The position numbers and the translations under genes are program-made. DNA of 64,000 nt, from NCBI GenBank assembly GCA_016794925.1, contig JAEUIW010000004.1:62001-126000 (forward strand), in the 5' to 3' direction. Of this stretch, positions 45,303-54,819 are shown one piece after another. Within the stretch, counting starts at the first letter, position 1; every line of letters begins with the position of its first letter. The notes under the pieces were generated by a model that did not search any database, had not been told where the DNA came from, and saw only the letters and a program-made list of their open reading frames with translations. The DNA is from Phycisphaerae bacterium. Lineage in GTDB: Bacteria > Planctomycetota > Phycisphaerae > Phycisphaerales > UBA1924.

Positions 45303-46172
45303 TCAGGGTTCGAGACGGCGGAGGACGTCGGCGAGATTATCGCGCCAGTCCGGCATGGGCCCGAGCAGGGCCTCGGTGGCGCGGAGGTCCAGGACGCTGT
45401 AGGCGGGGCGGGGGGCCGGGCGGGGAAACTCGGCGGTGGAGCAGGGCTCGACCGCGCCGTGCGCCCCGCGTCCGGTGCGGCGCACGATCTCGACGGCGAA
45501 ATCGAACCACGTGCATTCGCCGCCGTCGGTCACGTGGAACGTGCCGCGGGCGTCGCGTTCCAGGAGCGCGAGGGTGGCGCGGGCGAGGTGCTCGGCGGAG
45601 GTGGGCCTGCCGCGCTGATCGTTGACGACCTTGAGCGTCGGACGGACGCGGGCGGCGGCGGCGATGGTGCGGACGAAGTTCCTGCCCCAGGGGGCGTAGA
45701 GCCAGCTGGTGCGGAGGTTGAGCCACGCGGCGGGGGAGCGCTCGATGAGTTCCTCGCCACGGGCCTTGGAGCGGCCGTAGGCGTTGAGCGGGCGGCGGGG
45801 GTGATCGACGCGGTACGGGGCGGAGGCGCGGCCGTCGAAGACGTAGTCGGTGCCGTAGGTCACGAGCGTGGCGCCGATGTCGGCGCAGCGCCGGGCCAGC
45901 GCGCCGGGGCCCTCGGCGTTGACGAGGGTCGCGGCGGCCTCGTCGGCCTCGGCGCCGTCCACGTCGGTCCAGGCGGCGGCGTTGACGACCACGCGCGGGC
46001 CGGGCTGGAGCGCGCGGGCGGCGGATTCGGGGTTGGAGAGGTCGCACTGGGCGCGGGTGAGCGGTGTGAAGGGCACGCCGCGGGAGGCGAGCGTTCGGGC
46101 GAGCGCGCGTCCGAGCATGCCGGTCGAACCCAGCAGGAGCACGGGCTGATCGGGGAGCGGGTGCCGGGTCAT
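45303..46172 (-). CDS. rfbD: dTDP-4-dehydrorhamnose reductase
   Basis: A 289-residue NAD(P)H-dependent reductase making dTDP-L-rhamnose, the last step of the pathway. LLGSTGMLGRALA is the nucleotide-binding start; VVNAAAWTDVDGAEADEAAATLVNAEG, TYGTDYVFDGR and the catalytic YGRSKARGE are typical of RmlD. ATG at 46172 is chosen because homology starts there; the frame remains open upstream through Arg-rich sequence. Separated from the next gene by about 30 bases. Confidence 0.94.
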   Translation of the reverse strand: MTRHPLPDQPVLLLGSTGMLGRALARTLASRGVPFTPLTRAQCDLSNPESAARALQPGPRVVVNAAAWTDVDGAEADEAAATLVNAEGPGALARRCADIGATLVTYGTDYVFDGRASAPYRVDHPRRPLNAYGRSKARGEELIERSPAAWLNLRTSWLYAPWGRNFVRTIAAAARVRPTLKVVNDQRGRPTSAEHLARATLALLERDARGTFHVTDGGECTWFDFAVEIVRRTGRGAHGAVEPCSTAEFPRPAPRPAYSVLDLRATEALLGPMPDWRDNLADVLRRLEP

Positions 46173-46213
46173 CGGTTGGGGCGTGCCGGGGGTGTTGGCG
46201 CGTGCGGAGGGGA

Positions 46214-46711
46214 TCAGCGGTGGCGGGTCTCCCAGGGGAATCCGGGGACGGAGTCGAAGGCGCGGCGCTCCTCGTCGGGTTCCTTGGGATTGAAGGCGTG
46301 GGTGACGTAGTAGAAGAGGCCGGCGGGCTCGGCGCCGACGGTGGCGGCGCCGTGCCAGAGTGTGGGAGGGATGATGACGACGCCGGGCTTCTGCTCGCCG
46401 GTGACGAGCAGCCAGGACTGCTCGTCGTCGTCGCGATGGACGCCGACCTTGATGTGCCCCCTGAGGCACATCCAGAAATCGGTCTGGAGCTTGTGGCGGT
46501 GCCAGGCCTTGATGACGCCGGGGTGCTGAACGGAGTAGTTGATCTGACCTTCCGGGGACATGACGCCCTGCATCTGGTTCATGAGGGACCAGCCGCGGTC
46601 GTCGACGAACGTGGGGGAGGGGACGAAGAGGGGCTCGCGGAGGGCGATGGCCTTGGCGAGGGCGGACCGGAGGTCCTCGTTGACGGTCTTCGGGGTTCGT
46701 GGCGCGGCCAT
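46214..46711 (-). CDS. RmlC-like cupin (probable dTDP-4-dehydrorhamnose 3,5-epimerase family)
   Basis: A 165-residue cupin. LFVPSPTFVDDRGWSLMNQM, then VIKAWHRHKLQTDFWMCLRGHIKVGVHRDD and VIIPPTLWHGAATVGAEPAGLFYYVTHAFNPKEPDEERR, follow the pattern of dTDP-4-keto-rhamnose 3,5-epimerase relatives, including the LWHG turn and the D/E-rich tail. It sits exactly where rfbC would be between rfbA and rfbD. It lacks the usual RGLHFQ motif of canonical RmlC, so activity as the 3,5-epimerase is probable but not certain. Confidence 0.75.
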   Translation of the reverse strand: MAAPRTPKTVNEDLRSALAKAIALREPLFVPSPTFVDDRGWSLMNQMQGVMSPEGQINYSVQHPGVIKAWHRHKLQTDFWMCLRGHIKVGVHRDDDEQSWLLVTGEQKPGVVIIPPTLWHGAATVGAEPAGLFYYVTHAFNPKEPDEERRAFDSVPGFPWETRHR

Positions 46712-46776
46712 GCGTGCTCCGTGCGTCGTCCCGGAGGGACGGTTGGTGTCGGCGGGGCGTTTCGGAACGGTAGGGC

Positions 46777-47559
46777 TCAGCGCGCGGCGGAGAAGAGGGG
46801 CGGCCTGGCGAGGCCGAGGTCGAGGTGGTTGGCGCCGCCGTCGGCGACCAGCCGGGCGGCGCGGAGGAGCGATTCGAAGGTGCCGGCGTCGGTCCACCAG
46901 CCTTCGAGGGTCTCGTGGGTGAGGTCGCCGCGGTTGAGGTAGTAGTTGTTGACGTCGGTGATCTCGAGCTCGCCGCGGCCGGAGGGCTTGAGGTCCTTGC
47001 AGACGCGGAAGGCGTCGGCGTCGTAGAAGTAGATTCCGGTGACGGCCATGGTGCTGGGCGGGTCCTTGGGCTTCTCGATGATGCGCGTGATGCGGGCGCG
47101 GGGGCCGTCGCCGTCGAACGCGGCGACGCCGAAGCGCTGGGGATCGGGGACTTCCTTGAGGATGATCTTGGCGCCGGACTTCTGGGTGTAGAAATCGGCG
47201 GCGGCCTTGCGGATGCTGCCCTCGATGATGTTGTCCCCGAGGACGACGCAGACCTTGCCCCCGTCGGCGAACTCCTCGGCGAGCTTGAGGGCGTCGGCGA
47301 TGCCTCCCTCGCCCTCCTGGTAGGCGTACTCGAGGTGGCGGACGCCGAGGTGCTTGCCGTTCTTGAGGAGCTTGAGGAAGTCGCCGGCGTGCTCGCCGCC
47401 GGTGACGACGAGGACTTCCTCGATGCCGGCGTTCACCAGGCACTGGATGGGGTAGTAGATCATGGGCCGGTCGTAGACCGGGAGCAGGTGCTTGTTGGTG
47501 ACGAGGGTGAGCGGGCGGAGTCGGGTTCCGAGTCCGCCGGCGAGGATGATGCCCTTCAT
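46777..47559 (-). CDS. rfbA: Glucose-1-phosphate thymidylyltransferase
   Basis: A 260-residue nucleotidyltransferase that makes dTDP-glucose, the first step of the dTDP-rhamnose route. LAGGLGTRLRPLTLVTNKHLLPVYDRPMIYYPIQCLVNAG holds the dTTP-binding and catalytic residues; VLGDNIIEGSI and TGIYFYDADAF are typical. Slightly shorter than many RfbA proteins (about 290) at the C-terminus, resembling the shorter RmlA group. GGAG lies eight bases before the ATG at 47559. First gene of the rfb cluster. Confidence 0.94.
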   Translation of the reverse strand: MKGIILAGGLGTRLRPLTLVTNKHLLPVYDRPMIYYPIQCLVNAGIEEVLVVTGGEHAGDFLKLLKNGKHLGVRHLEYAYQEGEGGIADALKLAEEFADGGKVCVVLGDNIIEGSIRKAAADFYTQKSGAKIILKEVPDPQRFGVAAFDGDGPRARITRIIEKPKDPPSTMAVTGIYFYDADAFRVCKDLKPSGRGELEITDVNNYYLNRGDLTHETLEGWWTDAGTFESLLRAARLVADGGANHLDLGLARPPLFSAAR

Positions 47560-47632
47560 GGAACGCTCCGGAGCAGGGGTGGAGGGTCGGCGCGGCGGGT
47601 TGGTGGCCGTGGTTCGCGCCGGGCCGCGGCGG

Positions 47633-47638
47633 ACTATA
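47633..47638 (-). promoter_or_regulatory. -10-like element upstream of rfbA
   Basis: On the minus strand TATAGT, five of six consensus bases, lies about 74 bases before the rfbA ATG. No -35 stands 16-18 bases upstream of it. Confidence 0.3.
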
Positions 47639-47758
47639 TCCGGCGCGGGGGGTTTCCCCGGCGACAGTCGGGTGTCTTATCGGTCTCCCGGGGACTCTGG
47701 TTCATGCGCTGATTCAACGGGCCCGGGGAATCACGATAGGGACCTGATCGGGGGTGGC

Positions 47759-47764
47759 TATCAT
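47759..47764 (+). promoter_or_regulatory. -10-like element directly upstream of the RND adaptor gene
   Basis: TATCAT ends five bases before the ATG at 47770, placing the expected transcript start at the start codon. The gene has no Shine-Dalgarno. Confidence 0.33.
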
Positions 47765-47769
47765 CGAAC

Positions 47770-49029
47770 ATGAAGCTCCGCAAGTCGGGAATGAGCATGA
47801 TCGGGTGTGTTTGCGCGGCGGGGGCGTGGGTGTTGGGGTCCGCGGGGGCGCGGGCCCAGGAGGGCGGTCCGCCGCCGATGCCGGTGGTGGTGGACGCGGC
47901 GCGGCTGGAGAACGTGGTGCAGCAACGTGAGGTGACGGGTGAGATCCGGGCGCTGCGACGGAGCGTGATGGCCTCGGAGGAGGTGGGGCTGGTGTCCGCG
48001 CTGCTGGTGGACGAGGGGGACGCGGTGCAGGCGGGGCAGGTGATCGCGACGCTCGAGAGCACGCTCGCCAAGCACGGGCTGAAACGCGCGGCGGCGGTGG
48101 TGGCATCGAAGGCTGGGGTGGTGGGGGAACGGCGCGCGGAGGTGGAGCGGGCGCGGCGCGAGCTGGCGCGGCTGGAGGAGGCGGCGACGCGGTCGGGCGT
48201 GACGGAGATGGAGCGGGACGAACGGCGGACGAGCGTGACGGGCTGGGAGGGCCGTCTGGCGCAGGCCGAGGGTGAGCGGGCGGAGGCGGAGGCGGAGCTG
48301 GCGCGGGCGGAGGAGAGCTTCGCGCGGCGGACGATCCGGGCGCCGTTCGCGGGGCGGATCGTGCGGAAGCGGACGGAGGTGGGTCAATGGCTCAAGGCGG
48401 GGGACCCGGTCGCGGAGGTGGTGGCGATGGATGTGCTGGAGGCGCGGCTGAACGTGCCGGAATCGTTGATCGATCTGATCCGCGCGGGAGGGGGATCAGG
48501 CGGGGGCGGCGCGTCGGGCACGGGGCGGGTGCGGGTGCGGGTGGCGGCCCTGGGCGAGGAGCGCGAGGCGGAGATCGGGGAGATCATCCCGGACGCGGAC
48601 GCGCTCTCGCGGCTGTTCCCGGTGCGTCTGAAGCTGGCGAACGCGGACGAGCGACTGAAGCCCGGGATGAGCGTGACGGGGCTGGTGCCCACGGGGCGCA
48701 CGGCGCCGACGCTGACGGTCAGCAAGGACGCGGTGCTGCGGGATGATGCGGGCGAGTTCGTGTACTTCGACGCGGGGGGAGCGGCGCAGGTGGCGCGGGT
48801 GCGGACGCTGTACGCGAGCGGGGGCGGGCGGGTGGCGGTCCGGGCCGAGACCCTGCGCGAAGGGGCGGGGGTCGTGACGCGGGGGAACGAGCGGCTGTAC
48901 CCGGGGGCGCGGCTGATGGTGGGCGCGGGGGCGACGGGCGCGGGGACCGACGGCGCGGCGACCGATCCGAAGGTGAAGCGCTCGAGCGGGAACCCGGACG
49001 CGGACGGCGGCAAGAAGGAGCCGCGCTGA
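47770..49029 (+). CDS. RND efflux system periplasmic adaptor subunit
   Basis: A 419-residue membrane fusion protein. Signal peptide at 1-29 (VLGSAGARAQ). The lipoyl halves flank a coiled coil: EVGLVSALLVDEGDAVQAGQVIATLES, then an Ala/Glu/Arg-rich hairpin, then RTIRAPFAGRIVRKRTEVGQWLKAGDPVAEVV. The beta-barrel and membrane-proximal parts follow (PVRLKLANADERLKPGMSVTGLVP). It bridges the inner-membrane pump encoded next to an outer-membrane channel, which is not in the window. Its stop overlaps the pump start by one base (TGATG). Confidence 0.9.
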   Translation: MKLRKSGMSMIGCVCAAGAWVLGSAGARAQEGGPPPMPVVVDAARLENVVQQREVTGEIRALRRSVMASEEVGLVSALLVDEGDAVQAGQVIATLESTLAKHGLKRAAAVVASKAGVVGERRAEVERARRELARLEEAATRSGVTEMERDERRTSVTGWEGRLAQAEGERAEAEAELARAEESFARRTIRAPFAGRIVRKRTEVGQWLKAGDPVAEVVAMDVLEARLNVPESLIDLIRAGGGSGGGGASGTGRVRVRVAALGEEREAEIGEIIPDADALSRLFPVRLKLANADERLKPGMSVTGLVPTGRTAPTLTVSKDAVLRDDAGEFVYFDAGGAAQVARVRTLYASGGGRVAVRAETLREGAGVVTRGNERLYPGARLMVGAGATGAGTDGAATDPKVKRSSGNPDADGGKKEPR

Positions 49030-52000
49030 TGGACCTGATCCGCTGGTCGATGAACCGCCCCGTGTCGGTCACGGTCGGGGTGATGCTGGTGCTGATCTTC
49101 GGCCTGCTGGGGTTGTCGGCGATCCCGGTGCAGCTGACGCCCACGATCGACCGCCCGATCGTGACAGTGACGACGGAGTGGCCGGGGCGGAGCCCCGAGG
49201 ACGTGGTGGACGTCATCACGAAGGAGCAAGAGAAACGCCTGAAGAACGTGCGGAACCTGCGGACGATGCGCTCGATCAGCCGGGAGGGTCAGGCGGAGGT
49301 CACGCTGGAATTCTACATCGGGGCCGACCTGACGCGGGCGCTGCAGGAGGTGTCGGACGCGCTGCGGCAGGTTCCTGCGTACCCGGACGAGGTGGACGAG
49401 CCGGTGATCAAGACGGCGGAGGGGAGTGTGGAGAGCGCCATCGCGTGGCTGATCATCGACCTCGACCCGGAGCGGGCCGCGGCGACGGGGGGTGCGGGGC
49501 TGGACGTGACGACGCTGCAGGACGCGCTGGACCGTGAGGTCAAGCCGTTCCTGGAGCGGATCGACGGGGTCGCGGAGGTGAACATCTTCGGGGGCCGGGA
49601 GCGGGAGGTGCGGGTGCTGGTGGACGCGTCGGCGCTGGCGCAGCGTGGGCTGTCGCACGGGGACGTGGTGCGGGCGCTGCGGCAGGAGAACCGGAACGTT
49701 TCGGCGGGGACGATCGCGGAGGGGAAGCGGGACTACCGGGTGCGGGTGCTGGGGCGTTTCGCGACCGCGGAGGACGTGCTGCAGTCGATCGTGGCGTACC
49801 GGGAGGGGCGTCCGGTGTTCGTGCGCGACGTGGCGGAAGTGGAGGTCGGGCACCGCAAGCAACGGGGGTTCGTGCGGACGATGGGGCACCCGTGCCTGGC
49901 GGTGGCGGTGGTGCGTCAGAGCGGCGCGAACGTGATCAGCGTGATGGCGGACGTGCGGGCGCGGATGGAGGAGGTGCGTCGGGAGATTCTGCCGCGGATC
50001 GATCCGCGGATGGGCCCGCTGCTGCGTCTGCGTCAGGTGTACGACGAGACGGACTACATCCGCGCGTCGATGGGCGTGGTGGTGAAGAACCTGTACGAGG
50101 GCGGTCTGATCTCGGCGCTGGTGCTGCTGGTGTTCCTGCGGAGCCTGAAGAGCACGGCGATCATCGTGCTGGCGATCCCGATCAGCGTGGTGGGGACGTT
50201 CCTGGTGATGCTGGGTATGGGGCGGACGCTGAACGTGGTCTCGCTGGCGGGTCTGGCGTTCTCGACGGGGGTGGTGGTGGACAACGCGATCGTGGTGCTG
50301 GAGAACATCCATCGCCGGCGGGCGCTGGGGGACGCCCCGCTGCGGGCGGTGTACCGGGGGACGAAGGAGGTGTGGGGCGCGGTGCTGGCGGGGACCTTGA
50401 GCCACGTGGCGGTGTTCGTGCCGATCCTGACGGTGCGTGAGGAGGCGGGGCGGATCTTCTTCGACCTGACGCTGGCGCTGAGCGTGGCGATCCTGATCTC
50501 CCTGGTGGTGGCGATCACGGTGGTGCCGGCGTTCGAGGCGGTGCTGGCGCGGATCGAGCTGGCGCGGCTGGGGAAGCGGGCGGGGGGCGGGGGCATGCTG
50601 GGCGGCCTGGGCGCGGCGCTGCGCGGGCTGGGCGGGGGCGTGGCGGGGTTCTTCGGGGGGATGGCGGAGGGCCTGGGTCGGCTGATCCTGTGGCTGATCA
50701 CGGGATGGCGCGGGTGGACGCTGCGTCCCGCGGTGATCGTCGTGATGACGCTGGCGAGCCTGCTGGGGTCACGGTGGCTGACGCCGCCGCTGGACTACCT
50801 GCCCACGGGGAACAGCAACCTGGTGTTCGGGGGCCTGCTGATCCCACCGGGGCTCTCGGTGGAGCAGCAGGGCGAGTACGCGCGGCAGGTGGAGGATCGG
50901 GTGGGCGCGTACATGCGGGTGCGCGCGGAGGACGCGGCGCAGGTGGCGGCGCTGCCGAAGATCGTGCGTCCGTTCGGCGATCCGCGGCCGCCGTTCGAGC
51001 CGGTGGCGCTGGAGAACATCTTCATCGGCAGTTTTCAGGGCTCGATGTTCGTGGGCGCGACCTCGCACGATCAGCAGGTGGTGCTGCCGATCGCGGCGCT
51101 GCTGACGGGCGCGATGAACGGGATGCCGGACGCGTACGGGGGCGCGGGGCAGGCGTCGATCTTCGGGCGCGGCGTGGGCGGCGGGGACCGGATCCAGCTG
51201 CAGATCTCGGGCGTTTCGCTGGAGCGGGTGACGGAGGCCGCGAAGGCGGCGTTCGGGATGGCGGCGGCGACGTTCGGCTACGGGAAGGTGCAGCCCGAGC
51301 CGGCGAACTTCAACCTGGCGCAGCCGGAGTGGCGCCTGCGCTTGACCGATGTGGGCCGTGAGCTCGGGCTGCGAACCGAGGACGTCGGGGTGGCGGTGCG
51401 GGGGCTGTTCGACGGCGCGTTCGCGGGCGACTTCCTGCTGGACGGCCGGAACGTGGACCTGATGGTGATGCCGCGGGACGGGCGGCTGGAGTACAAGGAG
51501 CGGCTGCCGGACGTGCCGATCGCGACGCCGTCGGGGCGCGTGGTGCCGGCGAGCACGCTGGTGACGGTGGAGCCTTCGCGGTCGCCTCAGGAGATCAGCC
51601 GGATCGAGGAATTGCCGAGCGTGACGGTGCAGATCACGCCGCGCGACGGCCGGGCGCTGGAGGACGAGATGGCGCTGGTGCGGGAGCGGGTGATCGAGCC
51701 GTTGCGGGCGCAAGGGCTGATCGACCCTTCGATGCGGGTGCGGCTGGAGGGATCGGCGGCGAAGCTGGACGAGGTGCGGACGGCGCTGCTGGGGCGACCT
51801 CGGACGGGGGAGGATCGTGCGGGGTGGCAGTCGGGGCTGATCTGGTTCGCCGGGGCGGTGGGCGCGGCGGGCGTGGCGATCGGGCTGGGGGCGTTGGCGC
51901 GGGCGGGGTCGGCGCGGCGGGCGCGGTTCGCGGTGGGCGGCGCCGGGGCGGTGCTGCTGGGGCTGATCTTCGCGGGCGCGATCTTCAGCCTGGCGGACAA

Positions 52001-52622
52001 CCCTTCGCTGGTGATGGCGCGGTTCGTGTGGACGGTGCTGGTGACGTACCTGCTGCTGTGCGCGCTGTTCGAGAGCTTCCTGTACCCGTTCGTGATCATG
52101 TTCAGCGTGCCGCTGGGGATCGTGGGCGGGTTCGCGGGGCTGCGGCTGGTGCACGACTGGACGATGACGATCCCGACGATCAACCCGCAGCAGCTTGACG
52201 TGCTGACGATGCTGGGGTTCGTGATCCTGATCGGGACGGTGGTGAACAACGCGATCCTGCTGGTGGAGCAGGCGCGGAACTTCATGGGGCACTTCCGCAT
52301 CGAGGGCGAGACGCCGGACACGCCGCTGGGGGCGAACGAGGCGATCGCGCGGAGCGTGACGTCGCGCGTGCGTCCGATCTTCATGACCACGCTGACGACG
52401 GTCGGGGGCGGGCTTCCGCTGGTGATCGCGCCGGGCGCGGGTTCGGAGATGTACCGGGGTCTGGGGGCGGTGGTGGTGGGCGGCCTGCTGGTGTCGACGG
52501 TGTTCACGCTGGTGCTGGTGCCGCTGGTGTTCAGCCTGGTGCTGGAGATGGCCGCGGGCCTGCGCGGGGCGTTCGGGTACCGCGAGGATCTCTCTCCGGG
52601 CTGGCACGAGAGCCGGGCCTGA
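49029..52622 (+). CDS. RND efflux transporter permease
   Basis: A 1197-residue inner-membrane proton-driven exporter, with about 12 helices and two large periplasmic loops. MNRPVSVTVGVMLVLIFGLLGLSAIPVQLTP is the first helix; FSTGVVVDNAIVVLENIHRRRALGD in TM4 carries the family's proton-relay Asp; the second half repeats the pattern, ending FVILIGTVVNNAILLVEQARNFMG and VVGGLLVSTVFTLVLVPLVFSL. It is longer than AcrB (1049), in part through a Gly-rich stretch at about 515-560. Couples to the adaptor upstream. Substrate unknown; drugs, dyes or metals are usual. Confidence 0.93.
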   Translation: MDLIRWSMNRPVSVTVGVMLVLIFGLLGLSAIPVQLTPTIDRPIVTVTTEWPGRSPEDVVDVITKEQEKRLKNVRNLRTMRSISREGQAEVTLEFYIGADLTRALQEVSDALRQVPAYPDEVDEPVIKTAEGSVESAIAWLIIDLDPERAAATGGAGLDVTTLQDALDREVKPFLERIDGVAEVNIFGGREREVRVLVDASALAQRGLSHGDVVRALRQENRNVSAGTIAEGKRDYRVRVLGRFATAEDVLQSIVAYREGRPVFVRDVAEVEVGHRKQRGFVRTMGHPCLAVAVVRQSGANVISVMADVRARMEEVRREILPRIDPRMGPLLRLRQVYDETDYIRASMGVVVKNLYEGGLISALVLLVFLRSLKSTAIIVLAIPISVVGTFLVMLGMGRTLNVVSLAGLAFSTGVVVDNAIVVLENIHRRRALGDAPLRAVYRGTKEVWGAVLAGTLSHVAVFVPILTVREEAGRIFFDLTLALSVAILISLVVAITVVPAFEAVLARIELARLGKRAGGGGMLGGLGAALRGLGGGVAGFFGGMAEGLGRLILWLITGWRGWTLRPAVIVVMTLASLLGSRWLTPPLDYLPTGNSNLVFGGLLIPPGLSVEQQGEYARQVEDRVGAYMRVRAEDAAQVAALPKIVRPFGDPRPPFEPVALENIFIGSFQGSMFVGATSHDQQVVLPIAALLTGAMNGMPDAYGGAGQASIFGRGVGGGDRIQLQISGVSLERVTEAAKAAFGMAAATFGYGKVQPEPANFNLAQPEWRLRLTDVGRELGLRTEDVGVAVRGLFDGAFAGDFLLDGRNVDLMVMPRDGRLEYKERLPDVPIATPSGRVVPASTLVTVEPSRSPQEISRIEELPSVTVQITPRDGRALEDEMALVRERVIEPLRAQGLIDPSMRVRLEGSAAKLDEVRTALLGRPRTGEDRAGWQSGLIWFAGAVGAAGVAIGLGALARAGSARRARFAVGGAGAVLLGLIFAGAIFSLADNPSLVMARFVWTVLVTYLLLCALFESFLYPFVIMFSVPLGIVGGFAGLRLVHDWTMTIPTINPQQLDVLTMLGFVILIGTVVNNAILLVEQARNFMGHFRIEGETPDTPLGANEAIARSVTSRVRPIFMTTLTTVGGGLPLVIAPGAGSEMYRGLGAVVVGGLLVSTVFTLVLVPLVFSLVLEMAAGLRGAFGYREDLSPGWHESRA

Positions 52623-52631
52623 GGGTCGGGG

Positions 52632-53312
52632 CTACTCGTCCGTGATGAGGCACGCGATGACCTCCGCGGGCCCGTGGACGCCGGTAATGAGGACCCCTTC
52701 GATGTCGGCGGTCTTGCTGGGGCCGGTGATGAGCACGGTGCCGGCCGGGCCGGGACGCGGGGCGAGGGGGTGGCCCGGGTCGAAAAGGTCCGCGAGGTCG
52801 GGCAGGAGCCGCGAGCACGGCACGAGCGCGACGTGCACGCGCGGCAGGAGGCTCACGCCGCGACCGCGGTCCGGGCCGGTGGCGCACAGGATGGAGCCGG
52901 TCTCGGCGACCGCGGCGGGGACCTCGGTGATGCCGAGGTCGGCGTCGAAGCAGGGGTCCAGCGAGCCGTCGCGGGAGGGGTCGATCACGGGGACGCCGCG
53001 CGCCGCGAGGGTCCGCACGATGGCGTCGCGGCCCGTGCATGCGGAGACCGCGGCGGACGTGATCGAGCGTCCCGCGAGCAGGTCGAGGAGCACGCCCGGG
53101 AGGTCGGCGCGGCGCGTGGCGAGGACGGTGATGCCGACGCGGCGGGCGGCGTCGGTGAACACGGCCGCGAGATCGGCATCTGGCGACACCAGGCGGACGA
53201 GGTGATCGTCTATCGCGGGGGGTACGGGAGGCCGCGACGGCCCGGCGTGGGGATCGATCGGGCCGCGGCCGAGCGCGGCGCGAACGCGGTTGAGGAACGC
53301 CGCGCGGTTCAC
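52632..53312 (-). CDS. lutC: LutC/YkgG family LUD-domain protein (lactate utilisation)
   Basis: A 226-residue LUD-domain subunit of the LutABC L-lactate oxidation complex. FLNRVRAALGRG is the usual start; the C-terminal half has ITEVPAAVAETGSILCAT, LLPRVHVALVPCSRLL, TVLITGPSKTADIEGVLITGVHGPAEVIACLI, the LUD signature. Starts with GTG overlapping the lutB stop by four bases (GTGA). Last gene of the aldolase-rhaEW-lutABC run. Confidence 0.93.
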   Translation of the reverse strand: MNRAAFLNRVRAALGRGPIDPHAGPSRPPVPPAIDDHLVRLVSPDADLAAVFTDAARRVGITVLATRRADLPGVLLDLLAGRSITSAAVSACTGRDAIVRTLAARGVPVIDPSRDGSLDPCFDADLGITEVPAAVAETGSILCATGPDRGRGVSLLPRVHVALVPCSRLLPDLADLFDPGHPLAPRPGPAGTVLITGPSKTADIEGVLITGVHGPAEVIACLITDE

Positions 53313-54793
53313 GGCGTCTCCCTGCGTCGCCACCAGTCGCGGAACGCGAGCGGCGTGGGCGTGGGCAGGTCGCGTTGGCTGGTCCAGCCCGCGAGGGGCC
53401 CGAGGGCGTGCGCGATCCAGCCGCGCGAGGCGTAGGGGGAGGCGTGCGGGGGAAGGTCGTCGGCGAGGGCCCGGAGCAGGGCGCGCTGGAGGGCGAGGGC
53501 GGCGCGGTATCGGCGCGGCGAGCGGAGGACCCAGGCCCAGGCGCGCATCAGGAACCGGCCCCCCGCGGGTGCGATGCGCCGGCGGACCATTTCGGTCCGG
53601 AGCCGGATGAGCTGGCGGGGGATATCGATCTTGACGGGGCAGGCCTCGACGCACGCGCCGCAGAGGGAGCTGGCGTGGGGCAGGTCGGGGTAGTTGGCGA
53701 GCCCCTTGAGGGGCGGGGTCAGGACGGCGCCGATGGGTCCGGAGTAAACGCTGCCGTACGCGTGGCCGCCGATCTTGCGGTAGACGGGGCAGGCGTTGAG
53801 GCACGCGCCGCAGCGGATGCAGCGGAGCAGCTCCCGGGTCTCATCGGCGAGGAGCGCGACGCGGCCGTTATCGACAAGGACGACGTGGACCTCGCGCGGC
53901 CCGTCGGGTTCGGAGGGGGCGCGGGGTCCGCCGATGATCGACGTGTAGCAGGTGAGGGGCTGGGCGGTCGCGGACCGGGCCAGCAGCTTGAGCATGACGG
54001 CAAGGTCGGCGCGGCGGGGGATCAGCTTCTCGATGCCGACGAGCGCGACGTGGATGGGCGGGCAGGACGTGGACAGGCGGCCGTTGCCCTCGTTGGTGCA
54101 CAGGACGAGCTCGCCGGTCTCCGCGATCAGGAAGTTGCCGCCGGAGACGCCGAGGTCGGCGCGGCGGAAGGCGTCGCGCAGGTGCCGGCGGGCGATGGCG
54201 GCGAGCGCGGCGGGCTCGTCGGTGTACGGCACGCCGAGGGCACGTTGAAAGGCCCGTCCGACCGCGGCGCGGTCCTTGTGAATCATGGGCGTGACGATGT
54301 GCGAGGGCGCGTCGCCGTCGATCTGGAGAATGAACTCGCCGAGGTCGGTCTCGACGGCGCGGACGCCGGCGGCCTCGAGCGCGGGCACGAGGCCGGTTTC
54401 CTCGGTGAGCATGGACTTGCTCTTGACGCACCGCCGGCATCCGCGCGCGCGGGCGAGATCGACGACGATCCGGTTGGCCTCGGCGGCGTCGGCGGCGTAG
54501 TGGACGACGGTGCCGCGGGCGCGGGCGGCGGCGTCGAAGCGCTCGAGGTAGTGATCGAGGTGGTCGAGCGTGTGCTGCTTGATGCGGGCGGCGAGGTCGC
54601 GAAGATCATCGGCCCGGACGCCGAAGCTCGCGTCGAACGCGGCGCGGCGGGCCCGGTCCTTCGAGAGGGTGGCGGCGTTGACGAACTGCTGGAGCCGCAC
54701 GTCGCGGGTGGCGGCGGCGGCGCGGGGGCCGAGGTCGTACGGCAGCGTCGGCGTCAGGGGGCCGGGCACGGGATGGGCGGGGGCGTGGGGCAT
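53309..54793 (-). CDS. lutB: LutB/LldF family iron-sulfur lactate oxidation subunit
   Basis: A 494-residue subunit of the LutABC complex that oxidises L-lactate to pyruvate. A LUD domain lies at about 90-310 (DLGVSGGNFLIAETGELVLCTNEGNGRLSTSCPPIHVALVGIEKL). Two 4Fe-4S motifs follow, CIRCGACLNACP at 325-336 and CGACVEACP at 378-386. ATG at 54793 is used; residues before it would be Pro/Arg-rich. Overlaps lutC by four bases and lies 26 bases after lutA. Confidence 0.95.
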   Translation of the reverse strand: MPHAPAHPVPGPLTPTLPYDLGPRAAAATRDVRLQQFVNAATLSKDRARRAAFDASFGVRADDLRDLAARIKQHTLDHLDHYLERFDAAARARGTVVHYAADAAEANRIVVDLARARGCRRCVKSKSMLTEETGLVPALEAAGVRAVETDLGEFILQIDGDAPSHIVTPMIHKDRAAVGRAFQRALGVPYTDEPAALAAIARRHLRDAFRRADLGVSGGNFLIAETGELVLCTNEGNGRLSTSCPPIHVALVGIEKLIPRRADLAVMLKLLARSATAQPLTCYTSIIGGPRAPSEPDGPREVHVVLVDNGRVALLADETRELLRCIRCGACLNACPVYRKIGGHAYGSVYSGPIGAVLTPPLKGLANYPDLPHASSLCGACVEACPVKIDIPRQLIRLRTEMVRRRIAPAGGRFLMRAWAWVLRSPRRYRAALALQRALLRALADDLPPHASPYASRGWIAHALGPLAGWTSQRDLPTPTPLAFRDWWRRRETP

Positions 54794-54819
54794 GAGCGGG
54801 GAGGGCGGGGGCGCGGGAA

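Noticed and set aside
48384-50405. Long minus-strand frame opposite the RND genes
   Set aside because: Shadow of the adaptor and pump genes, His/Arg/Pro-rich without motifs.
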